Numbered from the stretch's first letter, positions 24,475-36,246 are shown. The stretch: 64,000 nucleotides of DNA from Ailanthus altissimus (GCA_946807835.1 OX327700.1:20930001-20994000), one strand, 5' to 3'. The notes: generated by a model from the letters alone, not told the origin. Made by a program: numbers and translations.

Positions 24475-25646
24475 TGCACTCAGGTGGTGTTTAAACTATA
24501 GCAACTATCAAGCAAGATACAGAGAAATTCGTATTATTGAATAACTTCAATCTATGGAAGAAAAAGATAAATGCTCTACTAGTCAAGTAAGGGTTAGTTT
24601 CAGCCCTAAATGAAGCTCATTCATCAACTAGCAAAGAGAAGAAACCTTGAAGTCTGGGGAGATAGATTTGGACACAATTTAAAAGAGAGCTCATAGCACC
24701 ATAATATTAATGTTGAGTGACAAAGTATTAAGGGAGGTAGATGGATAAGAGACAACTTTAGGTCTATGAAAGAAACTCGACGCCTTATACATGAGGAAGT
24801 CTTTGGCTAATCGTTTATATGTGAAGAAGAAGCTACATCAGTTGTCTATGTCCGAGGGATCTTCATTAAGAGATCACATTGACACATTTAACAAAGTCAT
24901 TATACGTCTTGAGAATTTAGGTATCAAGATGGAAGGATGAAAAAAAAGTCATTATCCTATTAAGTTCATTACCGTTAAGCTATGAGAGCTTTTTTGATAC
25001 ATTATTGTATTTTTGGAAGACTTTTACAATGAATGATGTTAAGGCATCATTAAATTCAAAGGAATTGAGAAAAAGATCTGAAACCGATAGTGCAACAACT
25101 TTAATTGCAAAAGAAAAGAAGAACAACCAACAAAATAGGAGATTCAAGAAGTGTTTTCTTTGTAACAAAGAAAGACACTATGTGATGGGTTGTACTAAAG
25201 TAAAAGAAATGGATTGGAGTACTATAATAGAAAGTCTTGGGAATGACATCGAAGTTGCAGACTCATTACTAGCCTCAAAGGTAAAATACATTGGCAAGTG
25301 ATTACTAAATTTTAGATGTAGTGTCAATTTTTGACAGATCATTATTTACTAACTATAAAGCCATTAATGGTAAATCCTTAATGAGGACTGACATCGCTTA
25401 TGGGGTTATGACGGTTGGTGACATAAAGTTGAGGATACAAGATAGAAAACCTAAGGACTTACATGGGTTAAGACATGTTTCTAATCTAATAAGGAACTTG
25501 ATATCCCTAGGGAAGCTTAATAAAGAAGGGTATTCGGTTAAAGTAAAAAAGAAAAAATTGAGGGTAGTAAAAGCATCTATAAAATTGAAAGGTGAGAAAT
25601 ACAATGAATGGCTCTATGTGCTTAAAATAATGGTCGAGGATGGCCC
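24475..25646 (+). pseudogene. Copia Gag with zinc knuckle, and protease-flank remnant
   Basis: Starts at the ATG-type codon after the PBS with Gag sequence (FNLWKKKINALL near 24545) and several stops. The best part (25005-25301) reads TMNDVKASLNSKELRKRSE, a Lys-rich stretch and a CCHC knuckle CFLCNKERHYVMGC (25152-25193). A second open part (25321-25646) reads DLHGLRHVSNLIRNLISLGKLNKEGYSVK, the hydrophobic block that normally lies between the Copia protease and the integrase finger. The Asp-Ser-Gly protease site itself is missing. The frame is cut by a Gypsy solo LTR at 25647 and not resumed as pol beyond it. Confidence 0.82.
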
Positions 25647-26988
25647 TGATTATTATGCTATAATAGTTAAGCGCAAGTGCACGCTATCGTATCAAGTAAT
25701 ATAGGATTTTAAGTCCAGATATCGATCCCACAGGGACTATGCGATCTAATTCTATAAATCAAGTACTAAATTATATCTACTTAACTTTTATTCAGAAAAT
25801 CAAAATCTGAAATTTATTTAACTAATCTAATTATCTCAATTAAATAAATAAAAGTAAATAGTAGAATTCACAAATAAAGATAATCTAGGGCTTTGACTCG
25901 TCCCCTAATATTTCATTAGACTCATTAACCATTTAGTTAATCCCTTAATACCAATTGATTGGTTTAGACACTAATCTCATCACAACCCTCTATCGATGGT
26001 CAAGTGACTATATTACACATTCCAACAATCACTTATATGTCTATGGTAATCAAATCAAAATATAATTCATTAAGATCAAGTCTAAATTATACCATACATG
26101 CCACCTAGGTATATGTCTATCCTAGATGAAACTCATACTTGTTACCTTATGATCATACATCAAACTATCCTAAGCTAAACATATGAATTCCTCTGTCAAT
26201 TTTATTATAGTTCCTCAATCATTCAAAATATTAATCAGGTATAATGAAAGCATTAAACACAAGATAGAATGAATCAATTGAATTTATCAAGTTCATAAAC
26301 TAAAATTTAACACAATCTAAATCCATACTAGATTTATATAGTCTAACCCTATATGAACAAATTAACCCATCACAAAATTAAAAGTATCAAACCAATTCAT
26401 AAAGATCAACAAGAACAAGAACATAATGATAAAGAAAGAGAAGAAAAGCTAATCAAAGTGATTCCTTGATGTGCTTCTTCCTCAATCTTGACTTGAAGCT
26501 AGAATCTTGATCTTGATTCTTCAATCTTTGGCTTTGATCTTTGATCTTGTGTTGTGAATTTTTTCTCTAAGTTTTTGCCTCTTTTCTTCTCTTTTTTTCT
26601 CCTCCTCCTTAGGGTTTTTGGCCTTCTATTTTATAGCTTTTTGTCTTCAAAAATACTATCCACTGGTTACTGTAGCACAATACTGTTCACGATTACTGTT
26701 TACCGCCATGAGCGCCGCCACGCTAGGTTGTGAGCGCGGCGGCGCTCAGATACTGACTTGGGCATTGTGGCGCTCATTCGCTGGCCTTGTGCCCCTTTTC
26801 TATTTTGAGCGTAACTTCTTCGTTTGACGTTCGATTCACCTCCCATTTATTCCTATACGTCACATTTTCCTTCATGCATTTATTTATGATCAAAAACCAC
26901 AATTAAATAGCCAAATATTTATAATTTAGAGCAAAATAAAAAAGTTGAGTACAAATTATACTAATACTTTTACACCCCTATCAGGCCC
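25642..26988 (-). mobile_element. Gypsy solo LTR (1337 bp) with perfect 5-bp target duplication
   Basis: The LTR spans 25647-26983 (TGAT...ATCA on the plus strand; element sense is minus, as judged from related LTRs beside a PBS or PPT). It is flanked by GGCCC at 25642-25646 and GGCCC at 26984-26988. No internal region follows, so it arose by recombination between two LTRs. Near its left end it carries 'GCGCAAGTGCACG..ATCG' and 'tcgatcccacagggact', found in all Gypsy LTRs of this window. A GC-rich palindromic block lies at 26700-26790. It shares high similarity with the LTR fragment at 55370-56191, in the opposite orientation. Confidence 0.93.
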
Positions 26989-27235
26989 AACACGGGGTGT
27001 TGGGATAATGCAAACCATAAGGTGACATCCGAAATATACTCACCAAAGTAATAAGGGTCAAAAAGGAGGGGAATGGATCTATACCCTATACAAATGGCAC
27101 TCATACCTTTGGAGACCGAAGTTACAAGCCTGAGATAAGTTAAGTTTTGATAAAGACTTAACTGGACTTAACTCTAAGTGATAGAACATTGATGTAAGTG
27201 GATACAGAAGCCTTCTTAATGGGAGATTTTGCATC

Positions 27236-27244
27236 AAGGAAAGG
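27236..27244 (+). other. Polypurine tract of Copia family 2
   Basis: AAGGAAAGG, followed by two T and the TGTTGG start of the 3' LTR. Confidence 0.7.
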
Positions 27245-27246
27245 TT

Positions 27247-28336
27247 TGTTGGAAGTTGGTGATTTAACAATCTTTTATGGCAAGAATTGAGATGAATAAC
27301 AAGAGAAAAGTCATCATAAAGTAAAACATGTATTAGACGTACAATGAAGGAGCAAGACGGGACTTAGAAGCGAGAAAATGCAAAGATAACAGAAATATGC
27401 ATGTCCAAGCCCTAGCGCCGCGGCACCGATGGTAGAAACTTCAGCGCTGTGGCACTGGTTCGGGCTCATATTGGCTATATGGCGCCGGCCCTTTAGCTTT
27501 ACAACACTTAGATTCAAGAAGTCCATTTTATGCTCGATTTTAACTTCTTTTATGAGGTTTTAAACTCCTAAACACTTAGACTCTTATTCCAATCTAAATT
27601 TAGAGTTTTTAGGGACGTTTTACTCACTATATAAACCCTTATAAATCTTTTAGATTGATTATCAAGCATTAAGAGAGAGAATCTAAGAGATTAAAGAACT
27701 ACGTAGACACTAAATATTAAGGTGTAGTCATTGTTGAGCATTTATTAAAGGTGGGCACGGTCTGGTTTGGTTCGATATTTTTTATAAATAAAATCGAAAT
27801 CTATTTTTTAATGGGAAAAACCGAATTGGTTTTTTCAATTTTTTTTTATTTTAAATTATAGGTTTTTTTAATTTTCGGTTTGATTTTTTTCGGTTTCTTT
27901 TGAAAAAATCGAACCGAATCGGTCCATTTTTTCTCAAAACAAATCGGACCAAATCGAATTGAATCGGTCGGTGCAATTCGATTTTTTAATTTTTGATTTT
28001 TTTTGCCCACCCTTAATGTTTATTGTTCTTGAAAGAAATAAAATATGCCATATAGATTCCTTTGAGAAGTTTTTGTTTATTTTTTCTTATAAATTTCTTT
28101 AAAAAAATTAATAAAAGAGACTATAATATTTTGATCTTTTGTAAACGTAACTTTTTATCGAATCACTATATTAATTATATTGTGTTCTTATTTTATCTTT
28201 GTTTTTATATTTTTAATATTATATTTACTTACAATCACATATTCTTACTGTAAAAAATTTTAGAGTTTAAAATTAATCTCAATTAAAATTTAATGTTAAA
28301 CTTAATTTTTTATAAAAAAAATATTTCCTCCACCAA
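27247..28336 (+). repeat. 3' LTR of Copia family 2, interrupted by a MITE
   Basis: Aligns with the 5' LTR along its whole length apart from an insertion at 27747-28016. It includes the GC-rich U3 patch (27413-27488) and the TATATAAAC box. The final bases (CACCAAC) are mutated from the CTTCAACA end, so the right boundary is uncertain by a few bases. Confidence 0.85.
27739..28024. mobile_element. hAT-like MITE, 270 bp
   Basis: Element 27747-28016 starts AAAGGTGGGCACGG and ends GCCCACCCTTAA, giving inverted termini around GGTGGGC. The interior is full of 'tcggtttggtt' and 'aaccgaatcgg' motifs, as in plant hAT-type MITEs. Comparison with the uninterrupted 5' LTR (near 24157) shows the target octamer CATTTATT, now flanking as CATTTATT (27739-27746) and TGTTTATT (28017-28024). 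The 8-bp duplication fits hAT. Confidence 0.82.
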
Positions 28337-29280
28337 CTTTAATAAAAATGTCCAGAATTGTTATATACCATAGATAAAATGTAAAGAGGGAACCGATTTA
28401 ACCGTTCCCAATCTTTACAATAATGAATTATTTAAATACACAATCATTCAATCTTGTAAGATGGCATCCGACTATCTTCATTTCTGCACAGGAAGAATAC
28501 TGTCGTAGTGTGTTAGACGGAGCCTTGAATGAATCCCGACAATATTCGCAAAGGTAAGTGAAGTAGAACGTGTCAATGTTCTTTCAAGTGCCTTAGTGAC
28601 AGATGAGTTGACTGCTCTTGATTTACAGAATCGGGTTAAATACAAAGCCACTGATGTTGACTTTATTTGTTTTTATTCAGACTCACTTATCAACAACTAC
28701 CCCCAAAAAGGCACAAATCGATCATTTACAGTAGAAGAAATAAAAGAACCAATTTGAAGGCATAAAACATTTCCAATTTCATCGCATTAACTGAAAGGAA
28801 TATCACTCCTTTAATGATGGTAATGTCGGCACCAAAGGAAAGTTGCCTCGTGGACGCATGATCTCTGATGATTCCGTAATTTCACCTAAAACATTTTCAA
28901 CTAAATTTTAAAAAATTTATCATTTACCCTTAATAAATTTCTTAATTACTACAAACTCTTTTAATATTTGATAATTTTTAAAAACTATCTTATTATTATA
29001 ATTATAATAATATAAATTAATTTTAAAAAAAATTTAATAATTGTTTTATTTAAAAAATTAAAAACTGTGTCAATATAATACTAAACACTAATAATGCAAA
29101 GTATATAAATAATAAATTAGCACATTGAAACATAATTTTAAATAATTAAATAATAGTGCATAAATAATAAATTTATATTATATTATAATTAATGACTTTT
29201 TTCTATTTATTAGTGCCGAAGAGAATCTAAGTTTAATACAAATCTATCTCTTAGATTGGCTTTATGCCTTAATACCTACT
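28337..29280. other. AT-rich stretch with exon-like fragments
   Basis: 28492-28553 has a good 3' splice site (tctgcacag) and 5' splice site (AAAG|GTAAGTG) bounding 62 nt that can read EEYCRSVLDGALNESRQYSQ. Two more acceptor-like ends (gatttacag near 28629, tttattcag near 28680) follow. I do not recognise the peptide. It could be a captured gene fragment or chance. The rest is AT-rich without features. Confidence 0.3.
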
Positions 29281-30093
29281 TGTTGTAGAAGCATAAAATT
29301 ATAAAAAAATATAAGAGAAAAGAAATAATAACAAGATCAATAAGAACACACAAAATTAATTACATGCTTCGGCAATAACAACCTACATTCACAGTGGATT
29401 AAGGAATTCTAACCTCTCTTATTAACTCTTCTAGAGATTACAAGAAATACAGAATATAAAACTCTCAAAGAATCTATTGGTGTTTCTTTTGTTTACAGAA
29501 AAACAAAGATACTCAACAATAGTTTTATTCTAATGCACACAAATACTTAGTATCTACCTAATTCTTTATTCTCTCTTAGAGTCTCTTAATGCTTAATTAA
29601 TTCTTAAAGGTTATAAAGGTTTATATAGTATTTACAAAGGCTTAAGAAATTTTAAAACTAATTAGAATAAGAGTTCTTTGTGCAAGAGTCTGAAACCTAC
29701 TCAAAAAAGTCAATTTGAATTAGAATTTTTTTGAACAAACAACAACAGGACATTTAGCATTCAACGTTGGAGCGTTAATGCGACTGTTCTAATACCCAAC
29801 TGTTCATTAGTGAATGCTAAGGCATTAATGCGACTTTGTCGCAATGCCGCAACGTTCTCTGGCAACGCGAGGGCATTGGATTCTCTGAAAATGATGCTGG
29901 GACATTCTATCTTTCAATATTTTGGTGATCAGACCTGTACATCTTTTCTTGTGTTTCCAAGCCTCTTTTTGTTTCTGGTTCTATATTTTATTCCTTTGTC
30001 ATACGCCTTTCACATATTAGATTTTATGTTGACTCTTTATTTGATATCCATCTCAATTCATGCCCATACATGAATGTTGAATTACTAATTTCA
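29281..30093 (-). repeat. Solo LTR of Copia family 2, reverse orientation
   Basis: The minus strand matches the family 2 LTR from its start ('ATGTATGGGCATGAATTGAG', cf. 23593) through the GC-rich patch (now reduced to 'gcgttaatgcgac' repeats), the TATA region and the 'gatccactgtggacat' block, to the ...CTTCTACAACA end at 29281. No PBS or PPT flanks it. I found no convincing target duplication. Confidence 0.75.
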
Positions 30094-30275
30094 ATAGTTA
30101 GTGTCACGGCACTGGTACGAAAAATAGGTTTTTAATTTTTGAATAGTTTTATAAGTCTACACGGACTCCTTAAAATGACTCCCACATATTTAGGGTTAAT
30201 ATAGGTTGTCCTAAAACCTATATAAAGTCTTTTTATTAGCTTGTAAATATATCTAAGAGAATAAAATAATCTTTG
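30094..30275 (+). repeat. Left half of an older Copia family 1 LTR
   Basis: Contains 'tcccacatatttagggttaa', the TATATAAAG box and 'ttagcttgtaaat', all in the order of the family 1 LTR. It stops at 30275, where a younger family 1 element begins. The right half is at 33441-33745. Confidence 0.78.
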
Positions 30276-30695
30276 TGTGAGACTATTCATTACAAATCAT
30301 CAGGATATAATTTGGATAGCAAGCCAAGTGCGTTGGGTACACGAGAATCAAAGAAGGATGCGAAATTAGGTGAAAGAAGTAAGAGGTGGTGCCTAGGTAT
30401 GGGCACAACAGCGTGAGGTGACCAGTGCCGCGGTGACAAAGGTTAGGCTGCGTGGCGCCCACCACGGGAACAGTTTCCTAAATTTTTACAACTTGTTTTC
30501 ATCTCCCACTTGTTTTAGGACTCTTTAACACATCTCCCACACGTTTAGGGTAAACCTAAGTCGTCCTAAACCCTATAGAAAGGCTCTCTATTGGCTTGTA
30601 AAAATAACCTAAGACATCTTAGTGATCTTTGAAGAAATCTTTGTGATTAAACATACTTTGTGATTTTTAGTGAGAGAAAATCCCTAGGTTGCAAG

Positions 30696-32764
30696 AGAAG
30701 GTATATTTGGTTGCCTTGCCTTTGTATATGTTAAAGAAGGGAATTTAGAATCTAGAGCTATCAAAGGGGTATTCATAGGATATCCTAAAGGAGTGAAAGG
30801 ATACAAGATGTGGTGTAAAGACTTGACACTACCAAGAAGTATCATAAGCCGTGATATAACGTTCGATGAGACAACCATGCTGAAAGCCTCCCAAAAAGAT
30901 AAGAAAGAAGAACCTATGTCCAAGGAAGACTCAGCACCCGAATTAATAGAAGTTAAAGTGGATCCTGAAAGTATATTTGATATGCCCTCATATCAGCACT
31001 TCAATAATGAGATCCTTGAAGAAGAACCAAAAACACCAACAAGTTCCTCTAAGTCTACTTAAGAAAATACTAGGACTCTAGAGATAAAACTTAAAGAATA
31101 CTGGGTAGCTAGAGACAAGCTAAGGAGAATGATAAACCTACCATTCAGGTATGCACAAGTAGATCTAGTTGCTCATACTTTTAATTCTGCTTACACTCTT
31201 GAGTATGATAAGCCTAGAACAATGGTGAGGCTATGAAGAGTGAAAATAAGAAAGAATGGCAGCAGGTCACGGAAGAATAGATTAGTTATCTTAGGAAAAA
31301 TAATACCTGGAAGTTGGTAGAGAGACCTCAAAAGAAACTAGTTAGGTGCATGTGGATGTATAAGGTGAATGAGTGGATACTGAGAATAGAACCTTCGAGA
31401 TTCAAGACTAGGTTAGTTGCATAAAGTTTTACTCAGAGAGAGGGAGTTGACTATCATGAGATTTTCTCTCTAGTTGTCAAGCACAAATCCATTAAGATTT
31501 TGTTAGCCATATGTGCAAACCTTGATTTACATCTAGAGCATATGGATGTACAGATAACTTTTCTACATGGATAGCTTGAAGAGACGATACATGGCACAAC
31601 CGCAATGGTTTGAAGAGCCCTGGAAAGAAGATCATGCTTGTTTGCTAAAGAAGTCATTATATGGGTTAAAGCAATCACCTAAACAATGGTATAAGAGATT
31701 TGATGAGTTTATGATGGCTTGTGGCTTTAGTAGGAGCAAGTATGACGGATGCATGTACTTTAAGAACATAAGTTGTGGGATGATGTATTTGCTTTTATAA
31801 GTCGATGATATGTTGATCGCATGTAAGAATATGGAGGAAATATATAAACTCAAAAAGCAATTGAGTAGCGAGTTTGAGATGAAGGATTTGAGAGCAACAA
31901 AGAGAATATTTGGTATGGATATTGTGAGAGAAAGAAGAGATGTTATATTCTTGTCTCAACAATGATATATACTCAAACTTTTAGAGAAGTTTGGTATGTC
32001 TAATGCAAAGGCTATCTCTACTCCTTTAGCCATAGATTTCAAACTTTTAGTAATACAGTCACTGACATCCGAAGATGAAAAATTACAGATGAGTAAAGTA
32101 CCATATGCAAGCATTATGGGGAGCATCATGTATACAATAGTTTGCACAAGACCAGACATAGCACAGGTTGTGAATGTGGTGAGTAAATACATGATAAATC
32201 CGGGTAAGGATCACTGGCTTGCAGTGAAGTGGATTTTGAGATATCTCAAAGGGACGTCGAATCATAGGTTGATGTATAAAATGGATGAAGACAGCAGTAA
32301 AATGGTAATAGGATACGTAGACTCATATTATGCAAGTCATCTAGATAAGAGAAGATCGTTGACGGGTTATGTATTCACAGTGTTTGGGTATGGCGTATAC
32401 TAAAGATCAGTTCTACAATATATGGTTGCACTATTTACCACAGAGGCGAAGTACATAGATGTTGGTGAAGCTATTAAGGAGGCTGTGTGGTTGAAAGCCA
32501 TATGCGCGAAGGTATTGGCTAGTGAACACTAGTGTATATTGTGATAGTCAAAATGCTATACACCTAAGCAACCATCAAATATTCCACGAGAAGTTAAAAC
32601 ATATTGATGTGCGGCTCCATTACATTCGAAAGATTGTCCAAAGTGGTAAAGTTAGTCTAACGAAGATAGCGTCGTCTAAAATCCCTAATGACATATTGCC
32701 TAAGCCACTGCCCTTGGTTAAGTTCATCCTATGCAAGGACTTAACCGGAGTCACTACTTTGTGA
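30696..32764 (+). pseudogene. Copia pol remnant: integrase C-terminus, RT, RNase H
   Basis: Pieces run in the same order as in the family 1 copy at 12.7-14.9 kb: GVFIGYPKGVKGYKMW (30760-30810), the acidic linker, RT blocks broken by several stops (31320-31560), SLYGLKQSPKQWYKRFDEF (about 31650-31700), and an active-site region in which the Tyr codon of YVDD is a TAA stop (31798-31800). Then come CTRPDIAQVVNVVSKYM (32140), YVDSYYASHLDKRRSLTGY (32320) and IDVRLHYIRKIVQSGKVSL (32600-32660). At the RNase H site DSDYA, the second Asp reads Tyr. Confidence 0.88.
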
Positions 32765-32833
32765 GGGTGACCAAAGATGTGGAGATGAGAGATCGAGGTA
32801 CTTTATGGATGATTTTGAATTAAGGAGGAAATA

Positions 32834-33440
32834 TGTAAGAATATTGATTAAAAATCATCGGAATATGATTTGGAGTGCAAGACAAGTGCGTTGGGAACTC
32901 GAGGATCAAAGACAGATGCAAAAAGAGGTGAAAGACGCAAGAGGCGGTGCCCAGGTGTAATCGTCATGGCACCCAGCGCGGGAACAATTTCCTAAATTAT
33001 TACAACTTGTTTTCATCTCCCACATATTTCATGAGTCCCTAATATGACTTTCACACGTTTAAGGTAAACCTAGGTCTTCCTAAAGCCTATATAAAGGCTC
33101 TTTATTGGCTTGTAAAAGATAACATAAGACATCTTAGTGATCTTTAAGGAAATCTTTGCAATTAAATATACTTTCTGATTCTTAGTGAGAGAAAATCCAT
33201 AGGTTGCAACAAAGAGTATTTTTTTTGTGAGTCTTTCTTGTAAAAGGCATACTTTATGAGAGCCTTGAGATTCAATAATAAAAGTGAGTGATCTCGATCC
33301 GTCGTGGATGTAGGCAGGTTACCGAACCACGTAAATTCTGTGTGTTCTTCATTTATTTTTCTCTCTTTAGTTTCTTAATTACTTGTTGTACATTATATTG
33401 CTTGTGTTATATTGCTTGTTTATGTGTTTTCGCTTCAACA
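32834..33440 (+). repeat. 3' LTR of the second Copia family 1 copy (607 bp)
   Basis: Begins TGTAAGAATATTGATT after an AAGGAGGAAATA purine tract (32822-32833), ends TTCGCTTCAACA. Contains 'GGCACCCAGCGCGGGAAC' in U3 (near 32969), a TATATAAAG box near 33090 and the 'cgtcgtggatgtaggcaggt' block. Confidence 0.9.
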
Positions 33441-33745
33441 CTTTATGAGAAAATCTTGGTGATTAAAGTGTTTTTTGTGATTTTTTGTAAGAGAAACCCT
33501 TAGTTTACAAGAGAGAGTTTATTCTTTGTGAGTGCTTTTTTTTATAAAAGACATACTTTGTAAGTATCTTGTGATTCAATAATAAAATAGTGTGATATTA
33601 ATCCACCGTAGATGTAGGCAAGTTATCGAACCACGTAAATTTTGTTTATTAATCTTCTACTTTCTCTCTATAGTTTTCTTAATTGTTTGGTTGCTGCGTT
33701 ATATACTTTGAATTTATTACTTATTTAATTGCTTTCACTTCAACA
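33441..33745 (+). repeat. Right half of the older Copia family 1 LTR
   Basis: Starts CTTTATGAGAAAATCTTGG and ends CACTTCAACA. Joined to 30094-30275 it gives 'aatctttatgagaaaatctt', collinear with the family 1 LTR ('gatctttaaggaaatctttg' near 33140). It is therefore the other side of the insertion site of the younger copy. Confidence 0.8.
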
Positions 33746-34245
33746 GATTTGTAAGTCAAATATACTTTAAAAGTATTATAGTTTAAAAAGCAAATGCTCA
33801 GGGACAAGAAAGAAAGATTAATGCTTAAGTTTATGTAAACCTAATTGGATTGTTATGATGACTCGTAAACAAATGCGTCTATGGCAACGCTTTCTTTTTT
33901 CTTTTTCTTAATATGCTTTTATGGCAGCTGGATGCTATACTTTATACAGAAGGAGAAAAAAAAAGAAAAAGAAAAATTCCAACTATAACTCCCCCTTTTA
34001 GTTCTACAATTGGCATCTAATAGCTTTTCTTGTGTCATTATTACATATTTTATAAGATAAGAACTAGACCTAGCAACAAATCGTGCCAAAACAACTTTAG
34101 GTCGCATGGTCAAATTCTACAAACCTGACTAAATTCATTAGCTTATTGGATGAAAGAATGAAAATTCTAACTCTTTTTTTTATTATTTTACCTGAACCAA
34201 CATATTTAACCTGCTCTTAAAAATACGATTCCTACTAAATAATTG

Positions 34246-35460
34246 TGTTAGGGAAGTGAACAAAGTCTCACATTAGTAATAAAGAGGGAGAATTATTAGT
34301 ATATAGGAAGTGAAATATATCTCTATTGGTATGAGACCTTTTAAGTAAAACTCAAGAGCAAAACTATGAGCGTTTAGGTCTAAGTGGATAATATCATACT
34401 AATGTATAGATATGCGTGGTTCGTTTGGCTCATAACAGTGGTATCAAAACCATATTTCAAAGTTAGCTATGTAAAGAAAATCTTTGGGGCCGAACAAAAA
34501 GGTGGTGAGCCTAGTAAGCCCCGATTTGCTTGAGATGAGATTTATGGTTAAGCTCTATGGACAGCTGGTGGTGTGCTTCGGGCTTCACATAAGGCGTGTC
34601 AACTAATGCAGTGATTAGGAGTTGATCTGATAGAGCGAGCTCTCAATATAAGTAGTACTTTGGTGCATCACATAAGACGTGTGGAAGCAACACAATAAAG
34701 ATGGGTAGCAGAATGCTGGGAGCAAGATCTTCCTATGTGGAAGATGAGCGGATGGGATATTATTTGAGAGGAGGTTTGTTTGTGGTCCTTTATTCGAGGA
34801 AATGATTGCTAAAGAAGTAAAAAAAAGTCACACAATATAAAGTAACGCAGTGAAGATGAGTAGTAGAATGTTGTGAGCGAGATCTTCCTATGGGCTTCAA
34901 GTAAGGTGTGTTAGCCAATACAGTGATTAGGAGTTGACTTGATAGAGCGGGCTCTCAATATAAGTAATACTCTAGTGCTTCGCATAAGGCTTGTGGAAGC
35001 AACACAGTGAAAATGGGTAGTAGAATATTGAGAGCAAGATCTTCCTGTATGGAAGATGAACAAATGAGATATTATCTGAGGAGAGATTGTGTGTGGTCTT
35101 TTGTTTGAGGGGATGATCGTTAAGGAAGCAAACAAAGTCTCATAATATGAAGTAACACAGTAACGATGAGTAGCAAAATATTGGGAGTGAGATTTTCTTG
35201 TATGAAAGATGAACAGATGAGATATCATTTAAAGGGAGGCTGTGTTGAGTTTTTTGTTTGAGAAAAAATTGTTAAGGAAACAAATAAAGTCTCACATTAG
35301 TAAAAAATAGGGAAGATCATAATATATAATGAATTAACTATACTTTTATTGATGTGAGGTATTTTAGGTAGAGTTCAAAAATAAAATCAAGAGGATTTAA
35401 ACTTTAAATGAACATATGATATCAATAAAAAAATATGTGTGATTTATTGAACTCCTAATA
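34246..35460 (+). mobile_element. TRIM-type miniature LTR retroelement (1215 bp) with internal tandem repeats
   Basis: Direct terminal repeats 34246-34437 (192 bp, TGTTAGGG...CATAACA) and 35270-35460 (191 bp). One base after the first LTR is TGGTATCAAAACC (34439-34451), an iMet-type PBS. No coding capacity. The internal region carries four ~155-bp units (anchors 'aag(c/t)aac(a/g)ca' at 34685, 34840, 34997, 35150) arranged as two ~312-bp dimers. Alternate units contain a copy of the LTR start (ttaaggaagcaaacaaagtc, 35120). Flanks AATTG / AATTA suggest a degenerate 5-bp target duplication. Confidence 0.82.
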
Positions 35461-36246
35461 AATTATTATAAAATTTTAAAAAATAAAATACGAACAATCA
35501 ACATAATCAAAGTCTCAAGAAAAATATATATATATATATATCTCAAAGTTTTCAGAAAATTGAAGGTAAAAAAAAGTTTTGATGTTAAATATTACGTAAA
35601 GTTTTTATGCAAGAATATGTCTAAAATAAAATTACTTGGCGGTACAGATACTTTGGCAAATATTAGTTTGCTTTATAATGATTTACTTTAGGCTCCTACC
35701 GCCATTTGCTAGCAGACTTTTAAAGCTGACAATGGTTATCCTCACTAGCTCTTAAGACATTTCTCTCTAGAGTTTTTTTCTTTTGGGTTGGCTTATGCTT
35801 TGTTCAGTTTTATGGCAATTTTTAGGCATAAGGCTCACTATGTCTCCACAGAGGCTGTATTATCTGATTTTTCTTTTAATAATATTACTCGGATTGTTTT
35901 TAAGAAAAAAATGTCTAAAATAAATTTAAAACGGTTAGAATAGTTTTCATGAAAAAGATAAGAAAAGTCTTGGAAATTAATTGACAAAAATAGATGTGAA
36001 CAACATTAGAAAAAAAAAAAAAAAATTTGTGTGTATAGAACTAAAGTTTAGAGAAAGAGAAAGTGAAGATTGATTATAATAATAAATGACAGCTCATGAT
36101 TTGTGTATGCACATTTGCAATTATATTATATGAATGGTAAATTTAAGTAACCTTTGATTTGCTTATAGGCGCAATTAAGGCTTTGTGGTCACCTCAATTC
36201 AAGAAAAAATAGATGGTAAGAGTTAATATATCGTGATTAAAATTTT
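35461..36246. other. AT-rich stretch, no gene
   Basis: Includes an (AT)n run at about 35526-35541. A plus-strand patch at 35705-35925 can read a loosely protein-like sequence (TFKADNGYPH, AHYVSTEAVLSDFSF), perhaps a very old Copia-type remnant; I cannot assign it. Confidence 0.4.

Larger units (their letters stand above)
23565..28336 (+). mobile_element. Copia LTR retrotransposon, family 2, gag-only remnant with nested insertions
   Basis: 5' LTR 23565-24447, spacer AAC, iMet PBS, decayed gag and protease-flank sequence, polypurine tract (27236-27244) and 3' LTR 27247-28336. Integrase, RT and RNase H are absent. After removing a Gypsy solo LTR (25647-26983), the internal region is only about 1.46 kb, so this copy is a nonautonomous deletion derivative. 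The 3' LTR is itself split by a 270-bp hAT-like MITE. Confidence 0.85.
30276..33440 (+). mobile_element. Copia family 1, second copy, with large internal deletion
   Basis: 5' LTR start TGTGAGAC at 30276; 3' LTR 32834-33440 ending CTTCAACA. The 5' LTR is cut near 30695 and fused directly to the integrase C-terminal region, so the PBS, gag, protease and integrase core are all gone. The rest of pol is present but riddled with stops. Flanks CTTTG (30271-30275) and CTTTA (33441-33445) look like a 5-bp target duplication with one change. Confidence 0.88.

Noticed and set aside
34246..35460. Cassandra-type TRIM carrying a 5S rRNA promoter
   Set aside because: I see no 5S-like A/C-box sequence in the LTRs.
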